Notes under the pieces: model-generated
What the model was told of the DNA's origin: nothing
Seen by the model: the letters and a program-made list of their open reading frames with translations, nothing else
Database searches by the model: none
Part shown: positions 15,608-24,543 of the stretch, piece by piece
Position numbering within the stretch: position 1 is the stretch's first letter
How the letters are laid out: the number at the start of each line of letters is the position of its first letter
Made by a program: the position numbers and the translations under genes
Assembly: GCA_045637775.1 (NCBI GenBank)
Contig: JAZUAC010000009.1
Span: forward strand, 1 to 27,838
Reading direction: 5' to 3'
Source of the DNA: UMGS172 sp045637775
GTDB lineage: Bacteria > Bacillota > Clostridia > Oscillospirales > Acutalibacteraceae
Length of the DNA: 27,838 nucleotides

Positions 15608-17771
15608 GGCAGTACTCCTTATCGTGCTTGATAATGAATTTTTCAACAAATCCTATCAGATTACTGTCGATATCGACGTTTTGCTGGTCGTTGATTACCG
15701 CCTTGTTTTTAATAGGGTCATCAACAAGTAAATAACTGAGCGGACAGTATAGCGGATTTGTCTCGATGGTTTTTCCGCCTTCCAAACCTTCTAATTTTTC
15801 AATTTTAACGAAATCGGCAGAGGAAGTATTTATACCAAGTATTTTGATCAGCATATCGCTTACTTCGGCATGTTCTTTAAGCTTATCATGATGATAACTG
15901 AACTGCTTGAATTTGCGGTTTGAAGATATCACCTTGGCGTTGCATTCGTTCACATACTTCTTCATCATTATCAGGTTGTAAACATCCTGAACATATTTAG
16001 AAGCTTCGTTGTCATTACGGAAGAGATTGTTGACTAATACCTCGTTTTCACGAACAAGCACGGATAATTTCTTAGCCACCCTTTTCTTCAACAGCGCCGA
16101 ATAAGCCACTTGCAAAACTGTATAAACCGATACAGGTAAAACCAGCATCAGCAAGCTTATGAACAGCATCGTTTCATCCGGAATATCAGTAAGCTGCAAA
16201 ATCGGATATGAGCACAGTGAAGTTCCCATTATCAGCAGTGCATTTTTAATAAACGATACACCGCTCAAACGTTTTAACATCATGACCCTAAGCTCTTTGA
16301 CAGTGTTGTTATATTCCGATTTCAAATTGGGATTGATTGCAATCGACTCTTTGGGACGATATGAAGCAATTTTTTGTTGAAGCTCTTTAATGCTCACCTG
16401 CATATTTTCAAGTTCAGCATTTATTTCCAGAATATTGCCCTTTTTCAGCTTTCCGGACAGCTCAGATTCCTTTTGTACTCTGAGTTTGGTGGTCAACTCG
16501 CGGATTCTCTTATTGGCATAATCAACACCATTTAAATACCTCTTATACAAGGCATCCGCAAAATGCTCCATCTTTCTGACGTCGCCTTTGTTTGAGAATA
16601 AACCAAGCGGCGGTGCAGGAGGAAGCTCCGGCTTTCTCATTTCCATAGCCAAATTGAAAGTTCTGGGTGCAAACTCTTCATATTCTATCTCATTATTAGT
16701 GAATTTTCCGAGTTTATCCAGCTCGGTTTTCAGTTTAGAGTTATAAGAGTTTAACATTTTTGAAAGATTGGCATCGTTCAAAATGGTGGTGATTTCCCAA
16801 TGGTTTTCTCTCCCGATGGTATAACCACCCTCAAACACGAGTTTAGTATCGTTGGTTGCCAAATAAATCAGCACAGCTATTATCTCTAACTGATGTCTGA
16901 ACAACAAGACCTCATGGTGTATCTTTGTGTTTTTATCGTTCAATCCAATATGAAGAATGCTGGCTTCTCTTTCACGGTAAGTGGAAACCTCCATTTTAAA
17001 GGCATCGCGAAGCAATTCAGACGGACTCTGTATAGAATTCACTGAGTTTGCGTTTTTGTACAACGAGGTTTCAAAATTAGAGGAAACCACCTTGAAAACT
17101 CTGTTCAAACGCAAAGCATACCACGAAAGATCGCTGTATTTTTGACTGATTACTGCAGTTTTTGCATCAAAAAATTCGCTCAAACCATTTTTGAAATCAG
17201 CAACGACCTTTTTTGTATCCTTAATCGAAATACCGTCTGACGACACGCTGCTATTTCTTATTTCATACCAAACAAGGTCTATTTTTTGAAGCTCTTGCTC
17301 AGTAAATAAAATTTCCGAATAATCGCTGTATGTCTCGTTCGATGCAAGGTATCCTTTTGAATCAAACTCTATCGCTAATTTTATATTTTCATCATTGGGA
17401 ACACCATCGTAACTTCTTTTGACACTGTCTAGCGAGAAATAAAACAGCTTATTAAAAGAATAGTTCTGCTGCAACGGTTTAATAATATTCTCTTTTATTT
17501 CATGAATATTTGCGGCAATACTGTTCCGGATTGGATCTTTTTGCTGGTCTGCCATATCGTATAAAACGCAAAGGCTATACGAGCTTGCATGATGGTCGAA
17601 CAAAATATTCTGTACACGGGATTTCAACTCAGCATAGTTAAAATCCATATCATCCACCTTTAAAGGGTCGTTGGCAAAAACAAGTGTACCCTCGCTCTTC
17701 AACTGGTAGAAAAAGCTCTCAAACAGATTGAAGCCGACCATTTTTCTGCTAAGGTCTATAACTATTACCAT
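15600..17771 (-). CDS. two-TM coiled-coil protein of the tubulin/VWA operon, function unknown
   Basis: A 723-residue protein I do not recognise. It starts MVIVIDLSRKM, which recalls the first strand of a Rossmann/VWA-like fold but lacks a full DxSxS motif. A mixed alpha/beta region runs to about residue 380, then PELPPAPPLG (a proline hinge, about 381-390), charged heptad-like helices (about 415-475), two membrane helices (about 509-526 and 535-560) and a cytoplasmic C-terminus. No catalytic motif is evident. The start at 17771 is chosen because GGGAGG lies 7 nt upstream (17779-17784); a longer in-frame start at 17822 would run through the hairpin and has no ribosome site. The stop overlaps the next gene by 8 nt. 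Expected at the membrane; a scaffold or anchor linking the tubulin-like protein to the envelope is a guess. Confidence 0.75.
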   Translation of the reverse strand: MVIVIDLSRKMVGFNLFESFFYQLKSEGTLVFANDPLKVDDMDFNYAELKSRVQNILFDHHASSYSLCVLYDMADQQKDPIRNSIAANIHEIKENIIKPLQQNYSFNKLFYFSLDSVKRSYDGVPNDENIKLAIEFDSKGYLASNETYSDYSEILFTEQELQKIDLVWYEIRNSSVSSDGISIKDTKKVVADFKNGLSEFFDAKTAVISQKYSDLSWYALRLNRVFKVVSSNFETSLYKNANSVNSIQSPSELLRDAFKMEVSTYREREASILHIGLNDKNTKIHHEVLLFRHQLEIIAVLIYLATNDTKLVFEGGYTIGRENHWEITTILNDANLSKMLNSYNSKLKTELDKLGKFTNNEIEYEEFAPRTFNLAMEMRKPELPPAPPLGLFSNKGDVRKMEHFADALYKRYLNGVDYANKRIRELTTKLRVQKESELSGKLKKGNILEINAELENMQVSIKELQQKIASYRPKESIAINPNLKSEYNNTVKELRVMMLKRLSGVSFIKNALLIMGTSLCSYPILQLTDIPDETMLFISLLMLVLPVSVYTVLQVAYSALLKKRVAKKLSVLVRENEVLVNNLFRNDNEASKYVQDVYNLIMMKKYVNECNAKVISSNRKFKQFSYHHDKLKEHAEVSDMLIKILGINTSSADFVKIEKLEGLEGGKTIETNPLYCPLSYLLVDDPIKNKAVINDQQNVDIDSNLIGFVEKFIIKHDKEYCHD

Positions 17772-17782
17772 TTCAATACCTC

Positions 17783-17819
17783 CCAGGGCACATATCGGTA
17801 AGATATGTGCCTGGTTTTT
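17783..17819. other. strong hairpin between the tubulin-like gene and the next gene
   Basis: Arms 17783-17796 and 17802-17814 pair as CCAG + GCACATATC with GATATGTGC + CTGG (13 bp, one bulged G, 5-nt loop). On the plus strand a T5 run (17815-17819) follows directly, so it reads as an intrinsic terminator against antisense transcription. On the operon strand there is no T-run; the hairpin stops at the GGGAGG ribosome site (17779-17784) of the downstream gene and slightly overlaps it. It could stabilise or tune the mRNA at this junction. Confidence 0.8.
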
Positions 17820-17828
17820 CAATATCTG

Positions 17829-20800
17829 TTACATATTTCCAATTTTGTTTTTGATCTGACCGAGAGACTCTGCATATACCATGCTATCCTTATTGAGCTT
17901 TTCTTCCCAATAAGACGATTTAATGAGACTCTCGAGCACCCTACTGCAGTTGATCTTCAAATCAAAGTCGCCCTGACCGAAGCAGTAAGGCTTAACAGCC
18001 TCTTCTATAACCTCATAAAGTGCGGTATAAAGCAGACGGTATTTTTCCTTATAATTTTTATCGTCCTTCTCAATCTGAGTTGACTCGCGCTCGAAGTTAA
18101 TAAATACGTCCACGATATTTGTACCTTCATCATAGCCGTAAACCTTAACATCGTTAAGCTTTTTAATCAAATCGGTTTCGATCACGCTGATATCACGGTT
18201 GGAGTTTCTCTGTGCGTTTTCACAGTATTTCTCAAACTCTTCCATAACATTTCTTACAAGGTCGGGGTTACCGGACAATGCTTTGTACATATTCTTAATC
18301 TTGCCGTCAACAGAGCTGCCTTGGAAGCTGATGGCGGTGGGCATACCGTCAAACACAGAGACAAACTGTGTAACATCGGCCGCACTGTCAGACTGCTTAA
18401 CAACAAAGTTCTTGTTGGCAACACCGATAACAAAAGCCTTTGCAACATCGTTCATATTCTTGAGATATACCTCATCGTTAATGTCGCGAAGTGTAAGGTG
18501 CCATCTCTTATCGATATGAGGAGTGATTGCGGTACCGCCATAGCTGTTTGTTTGACCCTCTTTAGAGATGTTCTCAACAACATGTTTGTAAGCGGTATAA
18601 TACTCACCGTCGGGAGCGTTATTCTTACCTGCCGAGAACTTGAGGAAGTCGTTTACCATAAGTCCGTAACGTGCAGTGACGAACAAGATACTGTTATTAA
18701 ACAAAACGGGAGATGAAACAATATTATTGGCCGCAAGTTTTCCGACCGAGGTTTCTTGGATAAGCTTGGAAATAGTGCTTGTCTCATCGGGAGACTCGGT
18801 TGCTGTACGGCAGTTGTCGCTAATACCCCAAACATTGATATCGCTTGACTCTTCCGACTTGGGTGTCCAAGGACATACAGAATCAACCAGTTCACCAAGA
18901 CGAGCCTTGATGTATTCCTGCTTGTTGGCAGAATTTCCGCTGAAATCAGCCTCTCTCTCTAGAGCCTGCATGATGTTAATGTCAAGTTCCTCTCGGACGG
19001 TACTGTTAGCGAGCAATCTCTCACGGCAGCTCTTGACAATAAGGTCGTTGAACAGCTTATCATAGCTGACAATCTGACCAATAGCGTTATTAACCTTCTT
19101 CTGGAATCCGCTAAACAACGCGCTATGCATTTCTTCCGAAAGAGCACCCGAAAGGATACTGGTCTTAACATCGTCGGGAATAGTTCTCCAAATCTGTTCC
19201 TTATACTTCTGATTTGCCAAAACATAAAGATTGGTAGTTCCCTTGGTGTCGTCATGCTTAACAAGAAGGCTGCTGATATGCTTTTCAACCTCATATTTCT
19301 GGTCCGAAAGACGGCTGAACATCTTCTCGTATTCGCCAATCAAGACCTCTAACAGCTTAATTGAACGCTCATAATATGCTGACTTGAGGCTATCCTGGCA
19401 ATATGCTTCAAGCAGTTTGAAATGCACACCTGCTTTATGTGCATAATCCTCCTTAAAGTTCTTGAAGTTTTTGCCGAACAGGCCCTTGCTTCTGACAACC
19501 TCTTCTGCCTTTTTAACTGCATCAACAGCAGTGCCGTTTTGAGCATTGAAAGGTCTTTCCTCGCCTCTCTTGAGCTTGTTGGCAGCATCAATAATTCTGT
19601 TGTCTAAATCAATCTTTGCCTGTTTAAGGTTCTTATGTGTCTTATAAAGTAAATAACGAATACCGACCGAATTGATAAATGTTTCCTTATCGCGGAGGAA
19701 CTCATTGAGAATGCTCTTGTCGTTTTCCGAATAAACACCCCAGTCAGCATTAGCCTTGGACTCGGCTTTGCTCTGTGCCTTGCCTTCAATCATCATTCTG
19801 AACTGGCGGAAGCGGTTCTCACAGTTTGCAACAACACTTCTTATCTTTTCGGCAGGCAGGTTAGAGAATGAGCCGGGTCTGATATAGCAAGCAGCAACCT
19901 GATTTCTGAATTCCTCGTCGGTATTATAAATAGAAATGATTTCTGCATCGATAGCGGCCTGCAATTTCTTGACATTGTCACTTATCTCGTTATCGTTATC
20001 ATCAAATTCGGTCAGCGAAGCCTTGATTTGTCCAAAGAAGTTATCGGTTGTGGCAAGAGACTCAAAATTGGTAATGTAAACATTCTCACGGTCAGGCATC
20101 TGATCGTCGATACCGTTCTGTATATTACGGTTATACTTATCCATTTCAGAACGGTAAATCTGGTCAATCTTCAACAACTGATTGTCAAGACTGCTTGCCA
20201 ACACTTTATACACATTGTAATCAACGATATCATCATAAGGATACTTCAACTCGCCGATACCGACGCCGCCGTAAATGTTACGGCCGCCCTTCTTAACGAT
20301 ATCTTTAATCTCATTACAATAAATAGAGTAAAGTCTGTCAGATACGGGACCGAAGACTTGAAGGTAAAGGTTATTCTCGATCATATCGATATAATCCTTG
20401 AAGCCTCTCAAAACGCGGCCCTTTGTATCTTCCTTATCATAGAAGAAGCAATAGTCGTAAGGCCAGCTCTTGAGTGCGATATCACGCATACCGCTTGCAT
20501 TCAACTGGTTAGGCTTGTACTCAAGATTGATGCTCGAGCCATCACCGCCCAACGACATGATCATTGCGTTCAATTCTTTCATAGCAGCATAAGCATTTGA
20601 ATAAACATTCTCTTGCGCTGCAGGAGTAATTGCGCCTTTGAGAACGTCGGGAAGAATAAAGGTTCCCTGAATCTCAATTCTGTCCATGCCGCTTACTTGG
20701 CTCTCAAAAACCTCACGTATGTAGAGAGGAATCTGCAAGAACATACCGGAGCCGGTGCCGCCCATCATAGACGAAACGATCATTACACGAAGGCCGTTTT

Positions 20801-21215
20801 CGTTTGTGGTACCGCCAAGTCTGAAAAGTCTCTCTCTTACTGCAGAAACGGGGGTCAGCTTACCTGCGCTCATAGCAGAGCGAAGTGCCAATCTGGAAAC
20901 AGCACGAATCTGACCTGCACCGTTCAGCATCTGCATTTTTTCAACCAAAGGATGCGAAGGGAACCAGTCTCTTGCAGTGGGGTCATTATCCAACGCATAT
21001 TTAACAGTACGGTCTGTACTTGTTTGAATTTTACATTCGGGATTGATGTTGTGAAGCTTTACCTGAGAGTTGATATCGGTATCAAAAACCAAAGCCTCAA
21101 CATTTTCTGCCATGCCTGAGTTTTTTAATCTACCATAAACATTATCTACTATTTCCGAGCCAATACCGCCCAAACCTATGAGCAGTACCGGAACATTCTT
21201 GTATTCTTCGTTCAT
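17829..21215 (-). CDS. tubulin/FtsZ-superfamily large GTPase-like protein (Tubulin_2 type)
   Basis: A 1128-residue protein with an N-terminal tubulin/FtsZ nucleotide-binding domain: LLIGLGGIG (11-19) as the first glycine loop, a long FDTDINSQ strand end (44-51) and the tubulin signature GGTGSG (152-157) inside SSMMGGTGSGMFL. It is about three times longer than FtsZ. The C-terminal 700 residues are largely helical by composition, with no motif I can name, and there is no membrane segment, so it should be cytoplasmic. The family match is to the stand-alone prokaryotic tubulin-like group (Pfam Tubulin_2) rather than cell-division FtsZ. GTP-dependent polymerisation is expected from the family but unproven. 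AAGGAG lies 8 nt upstream of the start; the VWA gene ends 19 nt before. Central gene of the operon. Confidence 0.9.
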   Translation of the reverse strand: MNEEYKNVPVLLIGLGGIGSEIVDNVYGRLKNSGMAENVEALVFDTDINSQVKLHNINPECKIQTSTDRTVKYALDNDPTARDWFPSHPLVEKMQMLNGAGQIRAVSRLALRSAMSAGKLTPVSAVRERLFRLGGTTNENGLRVMIVSSMMGGTGSGMFLQIPLYIREVFESQVSGMDRIEIQGTFILPDVLKGAITPAAQENVYSNAYAAMKELNAMIMSLGGDGSSINLEYKPNQLNASGMRDIALKSWPYDYCFFYDKEDTKGRVLRGFKDYIDMIENNLYLQVFGPVSDRLYSIYCNEIKDIVKKGGRNIYGGVGIGELKYPYDDIVDYNVYKVLASSLDNQLLKIDQIYRSEMDKYNRNIQNGIDDQMPDRENVYITNFESLATTDNFFGQIKASLTEFDDNDNEISDNVKKLQAAIDAEIISIYNTDEEFRNQVAACYIRPGSFSNLPAEKIRSVVANCENRFRQFRMMIEGKAQSKAESKANADWGVYSENDKSILNEFLRDKETFINSVGIRYLLYKTHKNLKQAKIDLDNRIIDAANKLKRGEERPFNAQNGTAVDAVKKAEEVVRSKGLFGKNFKNFKEDYAHKAGVHFKLLEAYCQDSLKSAYYERSIKLLEVLIGEYEKMFSRLSDQKYEVEKHISSLLVKHDDTKGTTNLYVLANQKYKEQIWRTIPDDVKTSILSGALSEEMHSALFSGFQKKVNNAIGQIVSYDKLFNDLIVKSCRERLLANSTVREELDINIMQALEREADFSGNSANKQEYIKARLGELVDSVCPWTPKSEESSDINVWGISDNCRTATESPDETSTISKLIQETSVGKLAANNIVSSPVLFNNSILFVTARYGLMVNDFLKFSAGKNNAPDGEYYTAYKHVVENISKEGQTNSYGGTAITPHIDKRWHLTLRDINDEVYLKNMNDVAKAFVIGVANKNFVVKQSDSAADVTQFVSVFDGMPTAISFQGSSVDGKIKNMYKALSGNPDLVRNVMEEFEKYCENAQRNSNRDISVIETDLIKKLNDVKVYGYDEGTNIVDVFINFERESTQIEKDDKNYKEKYRLLYTALYEVIEEAVKPYCFGQGDFDLKINCSRVLESLIKSSYWEEKLNKDSMVYAESLGQIKNKIGNM

Positions 21216-21234
21216 TTCAAAAACTCCTTCTCAA

Positions 21235-23769
21235 TCAAAAAAATTTATCATCTGAATTATTGCCAGTGCCGGAATCATTTCCACCAAACAAATCATCTGA
21301 ATCATCAAATCCGCCAAAGTCGTCACCAAAACCGTCATCACTTCTGGAATCTGAATATATGTAAACAGTTTCTCTGTTTGATTCAACAATCCTCAAAACA
21401 CTTCCCAGAGGCAGATCAAACTTCGAAGTGCCTTCTTGGATTGGCTCACCGTCAAGCAGTGCACTTTGTCCTGAATAAAAATCGTTGATAACGGTTATCC
21501 TGTTCTTGTTGGATGTTGCCTTCAACGACAAATCACTGCCTGAACCCTTTTCAGCCACATAAGGAAGCAGTCTTGTGAAAGCCTTAACATATATCGCTTC
21601 TGCTTCGCCGTTAGCTTGAATGTGGTATTTCCTACTCGGAATTCTCTTTTTAACACCGGGCAAATAACCGATTATGATAATAACTAAAATCAGTAACAGC
21701 ACCGGAATAAGGTATTTTAAAATGCTGTCTTTGATGTAGAATGACAACTTTGTCGGTTTTGAGGATTCATCATATTCAGTAGTTACGGTTATCTTAGAGA
21801 AAAGCTCTCCGGTAGTAACAAACATGTCTGACTTGGTTTGCTTGCATGAAATCTCGAGTGCATGTTTGCCTTTATATTCAACAACTTCCTTTTGCAATTC
21901 AACGCCATCCATTCCCTCGGCATCAAATTTCAAATTTTTAAGTTCTTCTTTAGACAAATATTCCCCGTCGCCCAAAACCAAAACAGTGTAAATAACCTTA
22001 CCGTCAAAATCACCAAGTTCAAGTTTATCGGCTCGGTCCGCTTTAACCGTTTTCAGTGTAATTTGCCTTTTTATAGGTGTCAACGTAACCTCTGTCACAC
22101 AATCTTTTTGCCAATTCAGCACATACTGATTACTGGTTACATTGATTTTAACAACCGATTTTTCGGTCTCTTTATAATCTTTATCGCGATAGAATTTGAT
22201 GTCAGCCGGCACATCATTGCGAAGCTTGACCGATAACTTTCCGTTGTCATCCGCAAATATTCCGTTCACGCTGGCGGTAATGCCTTTAGGCATATCTTTA
22301 AATTCAAAACCGCAAATACCGTTTATCGCGCCTCCCGAAACGGTATAGGTAATTGTTCCGATTTCTTCAAAGTCGCCGCAACGCTTGTAAGAGATATCAA
22401 ACGAATTCTTTGATATAGTCGCTGTGGTGTTTTCAATCACCTCAATAGGATAAATATTAACCACATCGGATTTAGATCTGAAATAACCCGGCAAAGTAAT
22501 AATCGAATATGCAAGGTTACTGCCGGACTTGATTTTGAAAGAACCGTAGAAAGTATTGTCATTTGAATTATATTCCATCACAATACTCTGATCGTTAACG
22601 ATCAACTGTGCATACAAATCTTTTGCCCAATTCTTCAAATTAATAGGGCTGTTATCGATACAACTGGTTACCGTTGCTGTAAACTCAACCAAATCGCCTT
22701 CGACAAGCGACGCCTCATCAAGATCTTTTATCTCTTCTCCCGCTTTGTTTAAAACCTTGAAATCAACATTCACTGCGGAATCGGTCAAGATCTTGAAATT
22801 TTTGCTTCCTGTGTTGATCGGAGACTCGAATTTAACTACTATCTGACCGGCAGGTATGAAATTGGAACCGTCGCTTTCACAATGAATGGTTCGTGAGGTA
22901 AGTGTTCCCTTACCGGGCTTTTTAGCAGAAAAGTCAGATGTTACCTTGACTTTTGCACCGTTAACCGAAACCGATTCGATACCGACACTCTGGTTCTGTT
23001 CGTAAACGATAAATTTCTTCAAAGGAAAAGCTGATGTAAACATTATACCTTTACCGTCAGCCGTTGTGGTTACGCTGATATCGGTACTTTTGCCGCCCTG
23101 CCCAATAATAAGTCCCGAAACCTCAGACATCGCATTTACGATATCATCACTGCTCGAGGCAGTAATCAGGTGATTGCCGGTGACACTCGTCCAATCCTGC
23201 TTAACCGAGTTGGGAACCTTCTTACCAACTGCAACAAAGATGCCTTCAAATTTACTGTTACCCATGGAATCTTTCAATTCATTGAGGTAATTGGTCATAT
23301 TTGAAGGGTAGCCGTTTTCAAAACTACCGTCGGTTATAATAACCAGCCAAAACTCAACCGACTGAGAATCGGCGTACTCAGATTTCTTTGACTTTAGCCA
23401 GTCAACCGATGTTTGTACCGCAGTGAAAGGTGTACCGCCGCGAGCGCCCCAACCTTCAACCGACTTGATACCTTCAGCGCGTGATGCCGTCGTTGATAAA
23501 TCGAATCCGACTACCTGAGTCGGGCTGGACATTTTAACAACGCTCAACTCATCCTGTGGGTTCATCAATCCAATCATGTTCTGCAATGAATAACTTGCAT
23601 ATGCCCAATCTTCGTTTTGGTTGTTCATACTGCCCGAATCATCGTAAACAATACTGATAATTTTCTTTATTGTTTTGTTTTCTTTGTTCTCTGTCGCACT
23701 CACATTCATCGCACAAACAGAAAAAATCAGAATCAATATAAGAACTACACAACTCAATCTTTTTGCCAT
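21235..23769 (-). CDS. secreted, membrane-anchored VWA-domain protein with acidic Phe/Gly cytoplasmic tail
   Basis: 844 residues. Signal peptide at 1-26 (hydrophobic core CVVLILILIFSVCA), then a von Willebrand A domain (about 33-222) with an intact metal-ion adhesion site: D43-D44-S45-G46-S47, T113 in GGTPFT and D147 in ITDGS. Residues 225-680 look like beta-rich (Ig-like) domains. One membrane helix (684-704) is followed by a basic stop-transfer (KKR), a small cytoplasmic beta domain (about 712-805) and a tail (808-844) of Asp, Gly, Phe and Asn with recurring GFGDDFGGF / DLFGG units. The topology places the VWA domain outside and the tail inside, where it could contact the tubulin-like protein encoded next. 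A GGGGGAG ribosome site precedes it. Second gene of the operon, 33 nt after the XRE gene. Confidence 0.88.
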   Translation of the reverse strand: MAKRLSCVVLILILIFSVCAMNVSATENKENKTIKKIISIVYDDSGSMNNQNEDWAYASYSLQNMIGLMNPQDELSVVKMSSPTQVVGFDLSTTASRAEGIKSVEGWGARGGTPFTAVQTSVDWLKSKKSEYADSQSVEFWLVIITDGSFENGYPSNMTNYLNELKDSMGNSKFEGIFVAVGKKVPNSVKQDWTSVTGNHLITASSSDDIVNAMSEVSGLIIGQGGKSTDISVTTTADGKGIMFTSAFPLKKFIVYEQNQSVGIESVSVNGAKVKVTSDFSAKKPGKGTLTSRTIHCESDGSNFIPAGQIVVKFESPINTGSKNFKILTDSAVNVDFKVLNKAGEEIKDLDEASLVEGDLVEFTATVTSCIDNSPINLKNWAKDLYAQLIVNDQSIVMEYNSNDNTFYGSFKIKSGSNLAYSIITLPGYFRSKSDVVNIYPIEVIENTTATISKNSFDISYKRCGDFEEIGTITYTVSGGAINGICGFEFKDMPKGITASVNGIFADDNGKLSVKLRNDVPADIKFYRDKDYKETEKSVVKINVTSNQYVLNWQKDCVTEVTLTPIKRQITLKTVKADRADKLELGDFDGKVIYTVLVLGDGEYLSKEELKNLKFDAEGMDGVELQKEVVEYKGKHALEISCKQTKSDMFVTTGELFSKITVTTEYDESSKPTKLSFYIKDSILKYLIPVLLLILVIIIIGYLPGVKKRIPSRKYHIQANGEAEAIYVKAFTRLLPYVAEKGSGSDLSLKATSNKNRITVINDFYSGQSALLDGEPIQEGTSKFDLPLGSVLRIVESNRETVYIYSDSRSDDGFGDDFGGFDDSDDLFGGNDSGTGNNSDDKFF

Positions 23770-23802
23770 CGTCTAACTCTCCCCCATACGGTTTATTCTG
23801 CT

Positions 23803-24321
23803 TTAAGATTTTTTTACTTTGACATCAATAGCGCACACTTCATTAGAAAACATTTTTCCGTCAAACGATTTAACCACCGCGTCACCCGGCAGGTTACTGC
23901 ATCTTGCATATTCAAGCATTATAATCGTTCTGATCGAGTGAAGCGCTTGCTCGTCAAGTTTATCGTTTATGTCATCAATGGTTATTCCCGAAACCGATTC
24001 CAAATCTATCTCAGTAATATGCTTACCGTCATTAAGTCTGTCAATCAGTTCTGTCGGAAATGCAGACAAATGTCTAATCATCGAATGTGTTGATTTGTTG
24101 TAATCAAAAAATAAAATCAGTGAAAGATACGTGCTCCACGACATGTCTCTTGATTTTCTCTCAATAGATCCGTATGTCTGCCTTGAAATGCCAATCAACT
24201 TAGCCAAATCATCCTGCGGAGCTCCCGTTTTGGCTCTTAGAGCAGGAAGCTCATTTGCGAGAGCATCAATGAAGCGCTTTTTTTCGGCTTCTGTAATCCT
24301 CCACTTGGCTTTACTTTCCAT
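23803..24321 (-). CDS. XRE-family HTH regulator, first gene of the tubulin/VWA operon
   Basis: A 172-residue DNA-binding protein. The helix-turn-helix spans about residues 27-60 (LRAKTGAPQDDLAKLIGISR, then QTYGSIERK), typical of HTH_3/XRE. The remaining 110 residues form a helical C-terminal region with no recognised ligand domain. The start at 24321 has GAGGAG 6 nt upstream; an in-frame ATG at 24348 would overlap the inverted repeat and has no ribosome site. It is the first gene behind the promoter at 24403-24431 and may autoregulate the operon; the close repeat ATTATAC-ac-ATTATAC at the -10 region is a possible binding site (inference). An own-operon regulator next to an invertible promoter would give a second layer of control. 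Confidence 0.87.
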   Translation of the reverse strand: MESKAKWRITEAEKKRFIDALANELPALRAKTGAPQDDLAKLIGISRQTYGSIERKSRDMSWSTYLSLILFFDYNKSTHSMIRHLSAFPTELIDRLNDGKHITEIDLESVSGITIDDINDKLDEQALHSIRTIIMLEYARCSNLPGDAVVKSFDGKMFSNEVCAIDVKVKKS

Positions 24322-24338
24322 TTTGAACTCCTCTGATC

Positions 24339-24367
24339 TTTTTCGCAAAGTATTTTACTTTAAGAAA
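24339..24367 (+). repeat. left inverted repeat (IRL) of the invertible segment
   Basis: 29 nt, identical to the reverse complement of 25724-25752. Internally it is a dyad: 12-bp arms TTTC(GC)AAAGTA and TTTC(TT)AAAGTA in opposite directions around a central 3-nt TTT/AAA, matching at 10 of 12 positions. This is the architecture of a tyrosine-recombinase core site. It lies in the 5' UTR of the XRE/VWA/tubulin operon, between the promoter and the XRE ribosome site. Confidence 0.95.
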
Positions 24368-24402
24368 TAGTTTTTATATATAAAGACACCTTTATTATAC
24401 AC

Positions 24403-24431
24403 ATTATACAAATTGGTGTTGAATTTGTCAA
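24403..24431 (-). promoter_or_regulatory. sigma-A promoter of the XRE/VWA/tubulin operon, inside the invertible segment
   Basis: Perfect consensus on the minus strand: TTGACA at 24426-24431, a 17-nt spacer and TATAAT at 24403-24408. A second TATAAT at 24394-24399 lies 9 nt further on. Transcription would start near 24396 and run through the left inverted repeat into the XRE gene. No comparable promoter was seen between the left repeat and the XRE gene, so the operon seems to depend on this one. Confidence 0.92.
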
Positions 24432-24543
24432 CGATTTTATGTCATTTTAAATCGAAAAAGCAAGGATTTATAGTATTATGGTCTTTATCTTAACAATTGT
24501 TGTTTATTCTCCGTCAAAATCATAGTCATTAGGGGGTCATTGA

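Noticed and set aside
20028..21119. Plus-strand frames of 190 and 168 codons opposite the tubulin-like gene
   Set aside because: Shadows of a well-supported gene; composition lacks any protein-family signal.
24322..24348. Longer start for the XRE regulator
   Set aside because: It would place coding sequence in the inverted repeat and has no ribosome site; 24321 has GAGGAG 6 nt upstream.
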